Shown: one piece after another, positions 44,700-58,264 of the stretch
How positions within the stretch are numbered: position 1 is the stretch's first letter
How the letters are laid out: each line of letters opens with the position of its first letter
Source: Datisca glomerata
Taxonomy: Eukaryota; Streptophyta; Magnoliopsida; Cucurbitales; Datiscaceae
Assembly (NCBI GenBank): GCA_003255025.1
Contig: QANY01008203.1
Coordinates: forward strand, 911,564-975,563
DNA: 64,000 nt
Direction: 5' to 3'
The notes under the pieces: generated by a model
The model's database searches: none
Seen by the model: the letters and a program-made list of their open reading frames with translations, nothing else
What the model was told of the DNA's origin: nothing
Position numbers and translations under genes: made by a program

Positions 44700-45229
44700 A
44701 ATATACTATATATATATATTGAAAATAACAAAAGCTAACAAACTACTTCACAAGACAAAGGCCAGCAACAACATCAGGGGCTGACTCCCACTAACAAAAC
44801 GAATCATAGCTAGAAATGCTAAAACGAGCCAAATGATGGGCCGATTTGTTACAAGACCTAGGGATATAATTAAAGGTCACTCCATTCATGGTCGAGAGAA
44901 GACGACACTTATCCACAATAAGGCCTATTTTCTGAAAAAACTGTTGAGGGAGAGTTAACAATTTGAACATGACTCATGCAATTAGATCCGATTTCATCAA
45001 TAAGCATACCCTTCTCCATTGCCAAGGACATACCCTCAAACGAAGCCAAGGCTTAAATAAATAGGGCTGAAAAATAGCCTCTAAAGCGTTTACTGAAAGC
45101 TCCCAGAACTCAACCATTATGGTTTTGAATAATACCACCCACAACACACTGATTCAAACTCATAGCCCCATCAATATTAAGTTTCAGACAACCCATCCCC
45201 AGTTTGGTCCACGCGGAGGGACAACTACG
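44700..45229 (-). pseudogene. LINE RNase H-like domain fragment
   Basis: Minus-strand translation from 45220 reads LKLNIDGAMSLNQCVVGGII then QNHNG and VLGAFSKRFRGYFSALF, then ASFEGMSLAMEKGMLIDEIG. Near the end, shifted by one frame, it gives NYIPRSCNKSAHHLARFS. This is the RVT_3/RNase H-like tail of plant LINEs. It has stops and frameshifts. Its upstream part is at 62624-63010; a Copia element lies between. Confidence 0.85.
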
Positions 45230-45271
45230 NNNNNNNNNNNNNNNNNNNNNNNNNNNNNNNNNNNNNNNNNN
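45230..45271. other. Assembly gap of 42 N
   Basis: Falls exactly at the junction between the LINE fragment (ending CTACG) and the Copia 5' LTR, probably because the LTR and its copy collapsed in assembly. Confidence 0.95.
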
Positions 45272-45275
45272 GGGT

Positions 45276-45502
45276 TGTTAGAGAAGAGGGTTAGTGATGT
45301 AAATTGTTGTTAGTGTTTGTTAGGGGTAGTTTAGTCTTTCCCCTTTTAACTTGCCGTTTTGGGCTCTTTACCTTTCCTATATACTTCTGCTTTGTTTTTT
45401 GTTAATAAGTTAATATAGAATTGTTTTGTCTTCAACCTCTCTTCCTCTCGTCTTCTCCTCTGTTCAAGATTTCTTCTTCATCATCTTTCTTAGTTTTCCT
45501 AC
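45276..45502 (+). repeat. 5' LTR of the Copia element at 45276
   Basis: 227 bp ending TTTTCCTACA. A TATA-like CCTATATACTTC lies near 45376. Confidence 0.9.
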
Positions 45503-45513
45503 ATGGTATCAAA
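45503..45513 (+). other. Primer binding site
   Basis: TGGTATCAAAG immediately after the LTR, a variant of the initiator tRNA-Met complement. Confidence 0.8.
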
Positions 45514-45541
45514 GACTCTAAACTAACATTGTACGTGATCC

Positions 45542-46680
45542 ATGGCCAAAGATACTGCAAACCCTAGTTCTGAAATTTTAGAAATTCCCAAAACCCAAAC
45601 TGGTTCCCAAACCAGAACATAAATCGACCCCTAACCATTTCTCAAGATTTTGTTCTTCCCTCCCCCATCTGTTCTGAACCTTTCTCTCATACACCCATCT
45701 TTTGTTATCCAACATCTGCAATGTAATTCGCCTTGATTCAAGCAACTTTGTCTTGTGAAATTACCAAATATCATCTACTTGAAGGCTCATCTGGTTTTTG
45801 GTCATGTCGATGGTACGATTTTCTGCCCTTCAAGAACTGTCAAGATCGGTGACAATGGTGAAGCTCATAATCCCAAATTCGATCAGTGGGTAGCCCAAGA
45901 TCAAGCCTTAATGACCCTGATCAATGCTACATTATCTTATTAAACCCTTTCGTACGTCATTGGTAGTAAGACTTCAAAGGAAGTATAGGATTCTCTGGAA
46001 CGATGATTCACTTCTATCTCGCGCAGAAACATTCTTCAGTTGAAGTCTGATTTGCAGTCCATCAGCAAGAAAGCAACTAAAATATTGATTCATATATTCA
46101 GAGGATCAAAGAGGTACATGATAAGCTCTTTGCTGTTTCTGTGAACATAGATACTAAAGATGTAGTTTTGTACATCATAAATGGTCTACAATGGTCTCCC
46201 TACTAAATACAACACCTTGAGGACCTCCATTAGAACTCGGGCTAAACCCCTAACCCTTGAAGAGCTTCATGTGCTCCTTAAGTACGAAGAATAATTCTTA
46301 GAGACTCTCCACAAGAACCACGATCCTCTCCTTCAAAATACTTCCTTCTTTGCTTCTCTCCATAACAATTTCAGAGGTAACAATCAGGATGTAATTTCAG
46401 AGGTTTTAGGGGAAACCATTTCAACAATGGTCACTCGAATTCTGGGAGAGGTAGCCGAAACCCAAATTGGAACCCATTCCCCTTACCGTCTCTTCTTGGA
46501 GCCCCACTCTCTAACCAACCCCTATCTTTCAAGAACTCCAACAATTTCACTCTTGAACCTCATATCACAGCCCCTTCAAACCGTGTTCAATGCCAAATCT
46601 GTCAAAAAAGTGTTGTCGATTGCTTCCATCGTATGAATTATGCTTATCAAGGAAATGGGCCTTCTTCTTCTCTCACTGCC
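45542..46680 (+). pseudogene. Copia gag remnant
   Basis: Starts MAKDTANPSSEILEIP and continues in shifted frames with LIQATLSCEITKYHLLEGSS, WVAQDQALMTLINATLS and the zinc knuckle region CQICQKSVVDCFHRMNYAYQ near 46592-46650. Several stops. Confidence 0.82.
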
Positions 46681-46699
46681 ACGACAACAATGACCACCA

Positions 46700-48276
46700 A
46701 TTCTCCTCAAAATGACACTCGGGTATGGTTAACGGATACATGGTGTAATTCTCATCTCACACCTGACTCGAATAATACCTTCAATCCTACTAATTAACAT
46801 GGTAAAAACCACATCTCCATTGGCAATGGTTGAACCCTCCCTATCTCCCACACAGGTTCTGCTTCTCTTAACATTTCTTCTAATTCTTTTTCTCTCTTAA
46901 GTCTTTTGTGTTCCTCAGTTATCTTCTAATTTACTTTTTGTCTAGAACATAACTGCTTGTTCATATTTGATGCTCATTTTTCCTGTATCGAGGACAAGCG
47001 CACAGGGGAAATTCTGTATAAAGGACTAAGTGTGGATGGTCTCTACCCCATTCACACAGTTTACCTAAAAATATTGCTTTTATTGGTTATAAATCTTCTG
47101 GTTTACTGTGGTATTATAGGCTAGGACATCCTAGTAATAGCAAAGTTAGATATATTTTACAGAAAGCTAGCTTACCTTGTTCTTTCTCTAATCTTGATAG
47201 ATGTAACTGTATCAGTTGTGTTACTAATAAAATGGCTAAGCTTCGTTTTACTTCTTCTTGTTCATTATCTTCTTCTCTATTGGAATTAATTCATAATGAT
47301 GTGTGGGGGCCTTCTCCCACTACATCCATGCTAGGCCATAGATATTACATTCTATTTATTGATGATTATTCTCATTTTACTTGGTTCTATTCTATCTCAC
47401 ATAAGTTTGATATTTTTCAACGCTTCAAACCCCTTGTTGAGACTCAATTTTTCTACCAAGATTAAGACTTTAGGAACAAAGAGTAGTGGTGAGTATATTA
47501 ATGCTACATTTAAGAACTTTTTGCATACTAATGGCATAGTGCATAAAAAATCTTACCCTTACGACCCTCAAGAAAATGGTGTTGCTGAGAGAAAGTATCG
47601 TCACTTAGTAGAAACTAGATTAACTATGTTGAATCATGCTTCTATGCCTTCTTCTTACCGGAACTATGTTTTTATTGTTGCTTGTTATTTAATTACTAGG
47701 ATGCATAGTAATATTTTGCATAATTCTACTCCTTATGAAAGACTTTTTTTGTAAAATAGCTGATTATACTATTCTTAAAGTCTTTGGCTTTGCTTGTTAT
47801 CCGAGCCTTAGACCTTATATGAAAAATAAATTTTGTCCTAAAACAACTCAGTGCATTTTCTTAGGATATGCTCTTATTAAAAAATTGTACCTTTGTTATG
47901 ATTTTGTAAATAAGAAACTTTATACTTCATGAAATGTATTGTTTGATGAGTCTTTATTTCTTGTAGCTGCCTCTTCTATTTCTGCTAGTCATTAAATTTC
48001 GAGTTCTTCTTCTGCTTCGAAGCCTCCCATTTCTCCTAATATATCTGGTTTATTTAATGTTGAACATCCTGCTCCCTCTTTTGCTCTTCCCTCTACTACT
48101 GTTATACTTGTTTTAAGTTCATAGCATGGTTTAGTTAATGATTCTGAATATTCTGGTGTGCATTGTGACTCTGGTTTGGTTCCTCATACTGATCTTGTGT
48201 ATATTGCTATTGTTCATCTTTCTTTGGATTTATCTATGATTTCTACTGCTATTGAACCCTTGCATATAGAATCTGG
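46700..48276 (+). pseudogene. Copia protease and integrase remnant
   Basis: Protease WLTDTWCNSHLTPD at about 46727 has W where the catalytic DTG/DSG motif needs glycine. GAG-pre-integrase: LWYYRLGHPSNSKVRYILQ near 47107. Integrase: LELIHNDVWGPSPTTSM, YYILFIDDYSHFTWFYS at 47281-47400, then after a frameshift SYPYDPQENGVAERKYRHLV at 47550 and VFGFACYPSLRPYMKNKF at 47780. Interrupted at 48276 by the next element. Confidence 0.88.
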
Positions 48277-49745
48277 TGTTGGGGGGTATGCCCTCAAAGC
48301 ATGTGTATTGATATTTTGATATAAAATTTAAAGATGATTACATTTTTCTTATAATGGTTCTTTTAAATTATTGTTGAATAATTTATATAAATATCTGAAA
48401 ATTCCATATTCATTAATGAGACTATAATCTTGTATTAATACGAGAGGATTAAGATCATAGATTTTCAATAAAATTGTCAGCAACATATTGAAGTATGAAA
48501 TCTTTAATGAATGGTTGCTAGTACGGTTCACTAAGTATTATGAATGCGTGTGATCTAGATCTAGATCATTGATGTGGATAGACATCTTAGTGAATGTATT
48601 TTTTATAATAAGATTATATATGACATGACCGATGTGAATTAATATCTTTATTAATGTGTCGTTTATCATAAAGATTTAATACACATCAATTCGATTATCA
48701 TATGTAGATTAGTATGAATCCTGAGTAGTCATGAACTTATATGCATGTCTACTGAATCTTTTGATTCACTCGTTAAGGTCTGTTTGTTAATCAGGCTAGT
48801 GATTTTTGTTTTGGAGATTCAGTGATGTGGATGACTGGGGACATGATCTTATAAGATTTAGAATCTAAGCTATCCTAATGGATCGTATATTAGTTCTCTC
48901 AAGTGTTAATTCTAAAACTGAATGATTATTAAGCTAAAATTTATAATAAGATTAAAACTAGTGGATTAATGGTATTTAAGGATCAAGATGTAGGGTAAAA
49001 TGGTAAATTTGACTAATTCTAATTCACGAACCAATCATTGCATGATAAAACTATATGAAATGATTATGTCAGTAGACTACATGAGAATACTCTATAAATA
49101 CATTTTATAATTTTTTAAAGTGCAATTCCATATGTATAGTAGAGTAATAATAAAATTAATAAATAATATTATTTAATTAAAGAATTTAATTAATAATCTG
49201 AATTATTAGAGCTTAAAATTATAGATCCATGGTCCTCAAGTAACCTCTATACTATGATGTCTAGAATGTGAATATTCATGACATGAGAAAAAGACTGACA
49301 TGCAAAATGAATTTTTATTTTGGGGTAAGTACATAATTATGAGATAATTATGTGTGATTAATTAATTGATAAGTAACTGATTGAATTATTTATATATTTA
49401 AATATAATTTTTAGAAATTATATATATATAAATAATTATTGATTTTTTAATTATCAATAAGTGAGACGGAATATCTAATTTATGAATTAGATAATTAAAT
49501 TATTATTATTAGATAATAATTTAAATAGACTAAATTTGTTATTTGTGAAATAACAGATAAGTTAGTTGATATGAATAATCAGATATGTTAATTTTGAATT
49601 AACTGATATCTAGATAATTATCTGATTAAAATAAATATTTAATTTACAGTAATTGCCACGTGTCAATCATTGATAGAGTATCAGAAATTGACATGGAATA
49701 CTGTGGTGGCACGTGACGCTACAGTAGTGAGTGCAACACTGTAGT

Positions 49746-52256
49746 TCCGTGAGGCACTGGGCTTGCTCACTTTGATTGGAAAAACACATGAGGAGGCTTA
49801 TGCTTTGCTTAAAGAAATGGCTTCTAATGCCTATTAATGGCCAACTGAGCGCAACGTACCGATAAAGATTCATGGCGTTCATGGAGTTCATGAAGTCGAT
49901 GCTCTTACCGCTCTCACTACTCAAGTGGCAACACTATCCAAGCAATTGAGTTCTTTTATCGCCAATGCTAATGCTATTCATGTTGCACGAGAAGTTTATA
50001 ATTTATGCAATGAACCTCATTCTGTATTGAATGTCAAGCCGGTAATCCCTTTGCTCCTCCTCAGTCAGAACATGTTAGTTCTGTTGAGAATTACAATAGG
50101 AAGAATAATCCATTCTCCAACACCTACAACCAAGGAAAGCGAAATCATCCTACTTTCTCTTAAAAGAATAGGTAAAATGTGATTAATCCATCAGTTTCTA
50201 CTCAGCCTCAACTCCAGCCTCAACAACCTATATTTTCTTTAGAAGATGCTCTTGTCCAGCTCATAGTCAATGCTAATAAATTATGGTAAAAACAGATGCT
50301 ACACTTCAGATGCAAGAAGCTAATATTTAGAGCCAAGCTGCATCTATTTGAAATTTGGAGCTTCAAATGGATAAATTGTCAGAAATTCTAACTAAAAAAC
50401 CATAGGGTTCTCTACCGAGAAACACTAAGAGGAATCTAAAAAAATAAGAAAATGCCATTACCCTTCGTAGTGGCAAGGAGTTATTAGAATTGAAGAAAGC
50501 AACAATTGAAAGTTCATAACCAATTGAAGCACAAACTGAGGTTGTAGGTAATGATTTTATCGAGAATTCAGAAAAGAAGAAAGACAAACCTAAAATCAAA
50601 GCTCTTTCCCGATAATCCTCCACCTTATGTCCCACCTATCCCATTCCCTCAGCGATTCCAGAAGCAAAAATTGAACAAGAAACTTTCTAAGTTTCTTGAT
50701 GTGCTTAGGAAATTACATATAAACATCCATTTTGTTGATGCTTTGGAAAAAATGCCGAGCTATGTCAAAGGCTTTCTGTGATCTTGGAGCTGGTATCAAT
50801 TTGATGCCATATTTAGTTTACAAGAAGTTAGGTCTTGGAGCTCACGATGGTATCTTTACAGTTGGTTGATTGGTCTATCAGATATGCACGAAGAATTATT
50901 GCTGACGTCTTGGTAAACGTGGATAAATTTATTTCTCAGCTGATTTTATTGTTCTTGACATGGAGGAAAATCAAGAAATCTCAATTATTCTTGGTAGACC
51001 ATTCTTAGTTACATGAAGAACTCTCATTGATGTGCAAAAATGAAAACTTATTCTGAGAGTGCAAGAAGATAAGGTAATTTTTAATGTCTTTAAAGTAATA
51101 AAACACCCAAATATGAATAATTGTTTGCGGGTGGAAATTACAGAAATATGTTTTGAGGAATAAATTCACACTAGTGAACCGAGTGGATCACTGGAAGCAT
51201 GTCTAGTTAGGATTATTGAAAAGGAGAATCTAGAGATTTTAGAGTGTGTTAATCAGTTGGAAGCACCCGCATCCATATTCATTAAGAGGCCTTGTGCAGA
51301 ATTGGAAAAGGTAAACCTAGACACATACCATCTATTGAAAAACCATCAGTGTTAGACCTCCATCTTTAGTACACCTTTATAGGAGAAGCATCCACTCTTA
51401 CTGTCATTATTTCTACTTCATTAAATGGTGAACAAGAAGACAAGCTGCTGAGAATGTTGAGAGCGCACAAAAGGGCCTTGGGTGGTCAATTTTAGGCACA
51501 AAGAAAATTCTAAAGTCAGTAGATAACGGGTGAAGTGTTAATGATCATTACATCTAGTTAAAAACATTAAAACAAGCTCTACCGGGAGACAACCTGATTT
51601 TATTTCTGTTATTTTTATTTATTTATTAATTTCTTTTACTTATTTTGTTTTAGTTTATTCAGGATTTTACTTAAAAAAACTATGGATAAAATTTTTAGCA
51701 TCGCGACGCTAACCTTCCAATGCCGCGACGTCTGGCCCTGGACTAATTTGGCTCAGGCACTTTTTTCCCCGTCATTTAAAGACAACATGAACAATGTGGA
51801 GAGTAACGAGGAAGAAAGCTCATCCTATTCAGGAAAGTCCTATCTATTTACTCATTTTATATATTTTCTTTTCATTGAAGACAATGAAAGTTTTGAGTTT
51901 GGGGTGGTGGCTTTATTAAAAATTAAAATTTTGGCATTTCATAGTTGACAACACTAAAACCTATGATGAGATCGGTTCTTATTTAATTTATAATTTTGAG
52001 AATAATGATGAATTTTTGTATCTGTGTGTGTTGAACCAATTGTTGATTTGCATATCCCTAGAGAATCCCAGCATATTGAGCACCTAACCTTGAGCGTTTA
52101 ATTATCTTTTTTAGAGGTTTATGTGACTTAAGGAATTATTATGATCTCATAAGAACTCTACAACTAGTTTGATTGTTGCTCGAGGCAAAATTCTAGGCTA
52201 CACTATAATTAGGACATGATTTAGGCCATATTTGGACCGTTTGAGCTTTTCAAGCC
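49746..52256 (+). mobile_element. Gypsy (Athila/Tat-like) gag-protease remnant inside the LTR
   Basis: Gag: LLKEMASNAY, then VDALTALTTQVATLSKQLSS at about 49880-49960 and NPFSNTYNQGKRNHPTFS at 50107-50160. Next KFLDVLRKLHINIHFVDALE and KMPSYVKGF at 50690-50780. The protease-like stretch DLGAGINLMPYLVYKKLGLG at 50785 has lost about the first half of its domain. Then VLDMEENQEISIILGRPFL at 50955. A late conserved CTCTACCGGGAGACAACCTG at 51574 follows. RT, integrase and LTRs are absent. It arrived as, or decayed to, a fragment. Confidence 0.8.
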
Positions 52257-52319
52257 TGGTTGCCACATCACTTGATCATTTAAAACTTGATCAATTACTT
52301 AGTAAGTGTAGAATTACTC
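52257..52319. repeat. Truncated copy of the 23111-23291 MITE
   Basis: TGGTTGCCACATCACTTGAT, then AAAACTTGATCAATTA, then GTGTAGAATTACTC match the right arm of the MITE. The left arm is missing. Confidence 0.8.
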
Positions 52320-53011
52320 TAATTTCATTATCCCTCGTTCACCCGTTCTCCTTAAAAATCTGATATGCCATTATCTAGAATATATACATATATTATTCTA
52401 ATGACCTAGATTGTTAAAGGACCATGAGAGAATCAGTTGATCAGATCATTAGTTCACCAATCAAGAGTTGAATTGAGAACACAATTGATGTTAGAAAGAT
52501 TTTCTTCTGTTATTAAACGTTAATCAAATCTCTAAAAAATTCATCACGTTCTTTAGATAATCGTCTCACAAAAGTGTTTCTCAATAAATCTCTAGATCTC
52601 ATGTGTTGAGAACATTTAGAGACATAAAAATTATTTTGTAATATTCTACGTGACCACACACGTCCTTGTGCGTTGAAGATTGACTTTGAAGATCTTGGTG
52701 TGGATCTTAGAGTCTACGGATCATTGGAACGATTTCGTGAGAACGGATGATCGATCAGTTTTTACAAGGACACTTGATATAGACTACAAAAAGTATACGA
52801 ATCCTAACATTGTGTTGTAGATTTAACTTATAAATATATAATGGATTCTGACTGATTGAAAAAAAGTTTTCAATAAAAAATTTTATTTGGTTATCATAGC
52901 GTTGCACAAGTTTTATTTTATTAAAACATTTGTTTTTGTTAAAACTTCAATTTTTTAAAAGGTCACGCACCTCCACGCTTCTGCCGCGCACGCGCCGCGG
53001 CTGCCAACAAG

Positions 53012-53023
53012 TGGTATCAAAGC
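53012..53023 (+). other. Primer binding site
   Basis: TGGTATCAAAGC two bases after the 5' LTR. Confidence 0.8.
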
Positions 53024-54636
53024 GGTCTTTATATATTTATATGTTAAATGATGTGTGAGTTTTCTTGCATTATTCATATAATATAAGATATGTATGATGA
53101 TGAGTGGTTATGTTTTTTTAATGTATGAAAAATAATGGATCATTAATTGTATGGTGATTATTGGGTTAGACTTTATTTTAATTTTTTTTAGATCTTGTGT
53201 AAGCCAAATTGAGGCGTTGGAATTTTTGTAGGAAAGTTTTCAACAAACCATGCGACCAACCTATCATCTAAGTATTTTATTAAAACTCAAACTCTTTTAA
53301 TATCCATTTAAATTTTAAAATTAATGTAATTTTATTATTAATTATTAATTTTTGATTTTATGAAAATTAAAAATTAATAGTCTGAGGGTTTATCTCAAGT
53401 TTGACCAAATCAAATAAAGTGTTTATTTGACTAAATCAAAGTCAACTATATCAAAATGGATAATTATAGAAATTGTTTTACTTAAGAAAAATAGTTTTTC
53501 TAATTAAAAAAGCTTTTGTTCAAAGCTTGAAGATTGTGAAGATGAACATCAGGAGGAGAATGCAATATTTGGAAAATATATATTCTTGAAGTCCGCTTTG
53601 TAATTTTATTTCTTTATTTCAATAATTGTAATTTAAAAATACACAATAGTCACTCGGTTCATTATTATTTTATTTAATTATTAAATAATTGTTTAATTGT
53701 TATGTTTGATAACATGTCCATGCATTAGTCGATCACATGCCATACATGAAAATTCTACATAGTTTTATTTAACCACGCATCTCATTTGTAGAAACGTGAT
53801 TTATTAGGATTGTCATAATATGTTTGTATGTATTACTTTGTGAAATCAATTGTTGCAAACTGCTAGGTTTTAACTAGTTAAAACTTGGTAATCACACCAC
53901 ACTAAAAGCTATAGTAACTTTTAGGTCAACCGACTTTAGTAAAAGAATTTTATTAAAGTTTGATGAATATAATTAATTAGTTAATCTAAATTCACCTAGT
54001 TATGACTTAGGTGCTTCAGAAAGTTAAATGAACTTGGACCAATGAGATTGAATTAACTGATAATTAAATATTAGGGTTATTATTTTAACTAGTAATTAAT
54101 TTGGAACTAATTGATTAGTTAAAATAGAAAAACATTGTCCTGAAATAGTGAATGAGAGAAAGTTGACATGTCAATGTAACCTATGGTTTCCATCATTAGT
54201 ACAATACCGTGAGGTGCAGTGAGGGTCTCGAGATGACTTTGTTTTCATCCTCCTAAGGAAGGTTTCGAGTTGTACCAATACCAAGATTGGACTTCATAAG
54301 AAGATATAAGGAAGTGATGTAGTTTAGTTTTGACCGATCCTAAAGCGACATATTTTAAATGAAGTCATGAACAAGCGATACCTTATTATCAAAAGAGAAA
54401 ATATGAGATATTTGAAGTTTTAATTAATAAGGATAAGAATGTCTCATTGATAGTCTGAGGTTAATCTGACTGACCCTAAGGCGGCACATTAATCGTTGGG
54501 TTGTTTTATTGTGATTAGTAAATGTTAAATTTATGTGTTTATTATGATTGCATTCATGCATTACATTTAATTTTCGAATGATAGACATTTATCAATTATA
54601 TTGAATGATGTATGTTTGAAATTTCAGTTATCAATA
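53024..54636 (+). other. Long non-coding leader of the Copia element
   Basis: About 1.6 kb between primer site and gag with no open frame of note. It contains a direct repeat of GACC(G/C)(A/T)CCTAAAGCGACATATT- and CTGACCCTAAGGCGGCACAT-type text (54330-54490). Confidence 0.6.
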
Positions 54637-55150
54637 TTATGTCTACCATGAGCAACCTTGTTACTGCTTTACCGCTCTTGAGAAATTGAATGATGATAAT
54701 TTCGTATGTTGGAAACAAGTGTGAACTTAATGCTCGAGGCAGAAGTACGTGGGGCGACCATTGATCAGCGGACTCAAGTTAGCGCATCAGACTAGAGTCG
54801 CTCACACCAGCTTTTTCTACATTCAGATCAACTATGTTATGAACAAGTTACAATTCAACATGACCCAATTGTTGAATGAACTACAGACTTTTGAGTCACT
54901 CAACATTAGAATGACCAAAGAGGGCGAGAAAAATGTTGTCGAGCACAAGCTTACATCAATTATTGTTAAGAACAAGAAAAGGAAGAAGAGCAATGGTAAG
55001 GACAAGAGTAAGAACAAAAGAGTAAAGAAAGCCAAGACATCGCCGAAAGTCAAGAAGAAAAAGAAAGACAGCAAACCCAAAGGAAAGTGTTTCACTGTGG
55101 GGTTGAAGGTCATCGGGAGAGAAACTGTAACAAGTATCTCTGTGAGCTGA
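54637..55150 (+). pseudogene. Copia gag remnant
   Basis: MSTMSNLVTALPLLEKLNDD, then FVCWKQV near 54640-54720, a large deletion, then NKLQFNMTQLLNELQTFESL and a lysine-rich stretch. The zinc knuckle HCGVEGHRERNCNKYL is in the next frame at 55092-55140. Confidence 0.85.
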
Positions 55151-56490
55151 AAAAGAAAGGTAAATACAATTTACTTGTACTTGAAACTTGTTTAGTGGAA
55201 TATTATTTGCCATCTTGGATACTTGATTCAGGAGCCACTAATCATGTATATTCTTCTTTACAGATGCTTGATTCGTCAAGCGAGATGGCTGATGGCGAGG
55301 TCATTTTGAGAGTTGACAGTGGTGTGCTTGTGTCAGCTATAGTATTAGAGACAGTCCGTTTGGTTTTTGGATATGTTTACTTTATTTTAAATGATGTTTA
55401 TTATATTCCTGTATTTTGAGGAATTTGATTTCTCTTTCATTTTTGCAAGAATAGTTATTCAAAGTTTCTTTCATTAATAAAGAGTTTTAATTTTTAAGAA
55501 TGGATTCGATATCTGTCATGCTAAAATTATAAAAGGATTGTATATGCTTAAACTGAATGAACGTGCGTTAAATAATTTTAAATTATTTAAAATAGGAAAA
55601 CCTAAAAATAACAAACGACAAAGGTTTCTCATGATGATAACACATATTTATTGCTTCTTAGGTTAGGACATATTAAAATAAAATAGGTTAAACAGGTTAA
55701 CAAAGTATGGTGCTTTCAGAGAGCTAAAAGTTTGAACTCTTCCTGTTTGTGAATGTTTTCTAGAGGGTAAAATGACCGAGAGACCATTCAAAAGAAAGGG
55801 CCAAAGAGCCAATGAATCACTTGAGTTAGTACATAATGATGTCTGTGGACCGATCAATGTACAAACTAGAGGTACATTTGAATATTTTGTCACTTTCATT
55901 GATGACTACTCAATATATGATTATAGTTACCTAATGCATCGAAAGTCAAACTTTTGGAAAGTTAAAAGACTTCAAGATTGAAGCTTAAAAACAATTAGGA
56001 AAATCATTGAAAGCTCTTCGATCCGATCAAGGTAGTGAATACTTAGATTTAGAATTCAAAGATTATTTGCTGGAGTGTGAAGTCATATCCCAACTCACAG
56101 TACCTGGAAGACCACAACAAAATGGTGTTGCAGAGAGGAGAAACCAAGTCGTATTGGATATGGTTAGGTGGATGTTAAGCTGCTCATCATTGTCACTTAC
56201 ATTTTGGGGCTATGCACTATACACGACAACTTACATTTTGAATGTAGTGCCCTCTAAGTTTGTAAGCAAGATGCCTTTAGAGTTATGGAATGGCTCCAAA
56301 CCTAGACCCGAGACCAGAAAGTTAAACTCAAGGTCTGAGGTATGCATATTCATTAGCTATTCTCTAGAGACTAGAGGTGGGTACTTTTATAGTCACAACG
56401 ATCAAAATGTATTTGTGTCGACAAATGCAACCTTTCTTGAGCATGATTATATGCAAAACTACAAAATCGTAGTAAGGTAGTTCTCAAGGA
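55151..56490 (+). pseudogene. Copia protease and integrase remnant
   Basis: Protease: WILDSGATNHVYSSLQ at 55216, with an intact DSG. Integrase: ESLELVHNDVCGPINVQTRG and FVTFIDDYS at 55810-55910; ALRSDQGSEYLDLEFKDYL at 56010; PQQNGVAERRNQVVLDMVRW at 56110. A frameshift lies near 55980 and several stops separate the blocks. Confidence 0.9.
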
Positions 56491-56719
56491 AATAGCGACT
56501 GATGAGATTAGACCACCTTCAATTTCTACTGATAAACGATTAATCAGAGAAATCACAGTTCCTGCAAAGGAAACCCCGGTGCAACGTTGTAGTGGGAGGG
56601 TTGTGTGACAACCAATTCCCTACGAACTAGAGGTACATGTCCTAGTGTCAGACACTAATAAGGATGATCCATTATCTTATGTAGAAGGAGAAATGACAAG
56701 ATGCCATGGACCAGGAAAT

Positions 56720-57440
56720 GTAATCTATGTATTCTGATTTCGTCTAGGAACTTGTAGATCCACCTGAAGATGTCAGGCCCATTGGATGTAAATGAATCTT
56801 CAAGAAGAAAAGTCACCACTGAGATACAACATTCCTTGCACTTGAATCCTGCCTTCGGGTTTAGAAAGTAGAGACTTTAAGGCATGGCTAGTAGCCAAGT
56901 GCAATACACAAAGGGAGGGAGTCGATTATGAAGAGACATCATCCCCCTATAACCATGCTAAAATCTATTCACATCCTTTTGTCCATAGCCACTAGTTTTG
57001 ACTATGAGATATGACAAATGGACGTCAAGACAGCTTTTCTAAATTGCTCTCTTGAAGAAAGCGTTTATATGATGCAAACAGAAAGGTTCGTACAAAATGT
57101 GCAAGATCAGAAAGTATGCAAGTTGCTTAAATCTATTTACGGTTTAAGTTTGCATCTAGATCTTGGAATCTCACCTTTGATGAGATTATAAAGTCTTATG
57201 GCTTCGAGAAAAATGTTGACGAAGCATGTGTTTATAAATACACCAAAAATAAGATAGTGATTTTCTTAGTTCTTTATGTTGATGAAATTCTAGTCATTGG
57301 GAATGGTGTAGAAACTTTGTCAAAGGTAAATAAGTGGTTAGCTGAGAAATTTCAAATGAAAGATTTAGGAGAAGCGAGCTATGTTCTAGGCATCCAAATC
57401 CTATGGGATAGAAAGAACAAGTTCTTAGCACTTTCTTAGG
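56720..57440 (+). pseudogene. Copia reverse transcriptase remnant with YVDE
   Basis: DVKTAFLN text near 57020, YGLS at 57140 and FLVLYVDEILVIGNGVETLS at 57263-57320. The catalytic YVDD is YVDE (57275-57286), which should abolish activity. QMKDLGEASYVLGIQI follows. Multiple stops upstream. Confidence 0.9.
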
Positions 57441-58262
57441 TATCTTACATTGATAAGGTGATGAAGAGATTCTCTATGGAGAATTCCAAGAAAGGTAAAC
57501 AGCTGACCAGACATGGAATTGTCCTCTCCAAGGAATAATGTTCTAAGACACCTCATGAGGAAGAGGATATGAGAAAGGTTCTCTATGCTTTAACAGTTCG
57601 AAGTCTCATGTATGTCATGTTGTGTACGAGACCGAACATCTGTTATGCAATTGGAATTTTCACTCATTGTCAATCGAATCCAGGTTTAGAACACTAAATT
57701 ATAGGAAAGCACATTTTCAAGTATCTTAGGAGAACAAGAAACTATATGTTTATTTATTCAGGTGGTGACCTGAACCCCACTAGATATACAGATTCTGATT
57801 TTTAATCAAATAGAGACAGTTGAAAGTTGACATCTGGATCAGTATTCACCCTAGGTGTAGGAGCTGTAGTCTAGATAAGTATTAAACAATCCAGTATTGC
57901 AGATTCCACTATAGAAGATGAATATATAGCGACTTGTGAAGCTGTGAAAGAGGCGGTATGGCTCAGAAAGTTCTATTCTGATCTAGAAGTAGTTCCAGAT
58001 GTGGACAAGTCACTAATCTTGTACAGTGATAATAGTGGGGCGGTAGAAAATTCCAAGGAATCGAGGAGTCACAAGAGGGGCAAGCTCATAGAGAGGAACT
58101 ATCATATTGTAAGAGAGATCATGCATCGAAGGGATGTGACTGTTATGAAGATAGTATCAGAATAGAACCCGGTTGATCCTTTTACAAAGACACCTCCTGC
58201 GAAGTCATTTGAGGGTCACATCCGTAACATGGGATTAAGAGAGATGCCACATTTGCTTTAGG
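57441..58262 (+). pseudogene. Copia RNase H remnant
   Basis: LMYVMLCTRPNICYAIGIF near 57607, then KEAVWLRKFYSDLEVVPDVD at 57947 and ERNYHIVREIMHRRDVTVMK at 58090, ending FEGHIRNMGLREMPH before the purine tract. Stops present. Confidence 0.88.
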
Positions 58263-58264
58263 GC

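Larger units (their letters stand above)
48277..53009 (+). repeat. 5' LTR, interrupted
   Basis: 48277 to about 49745 and about 52340-53009 match the 3' LTR in order; 49746-52340 is foreign. Ends GCTGCCAACA two bases before the primer site. Confidence 0.88.
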
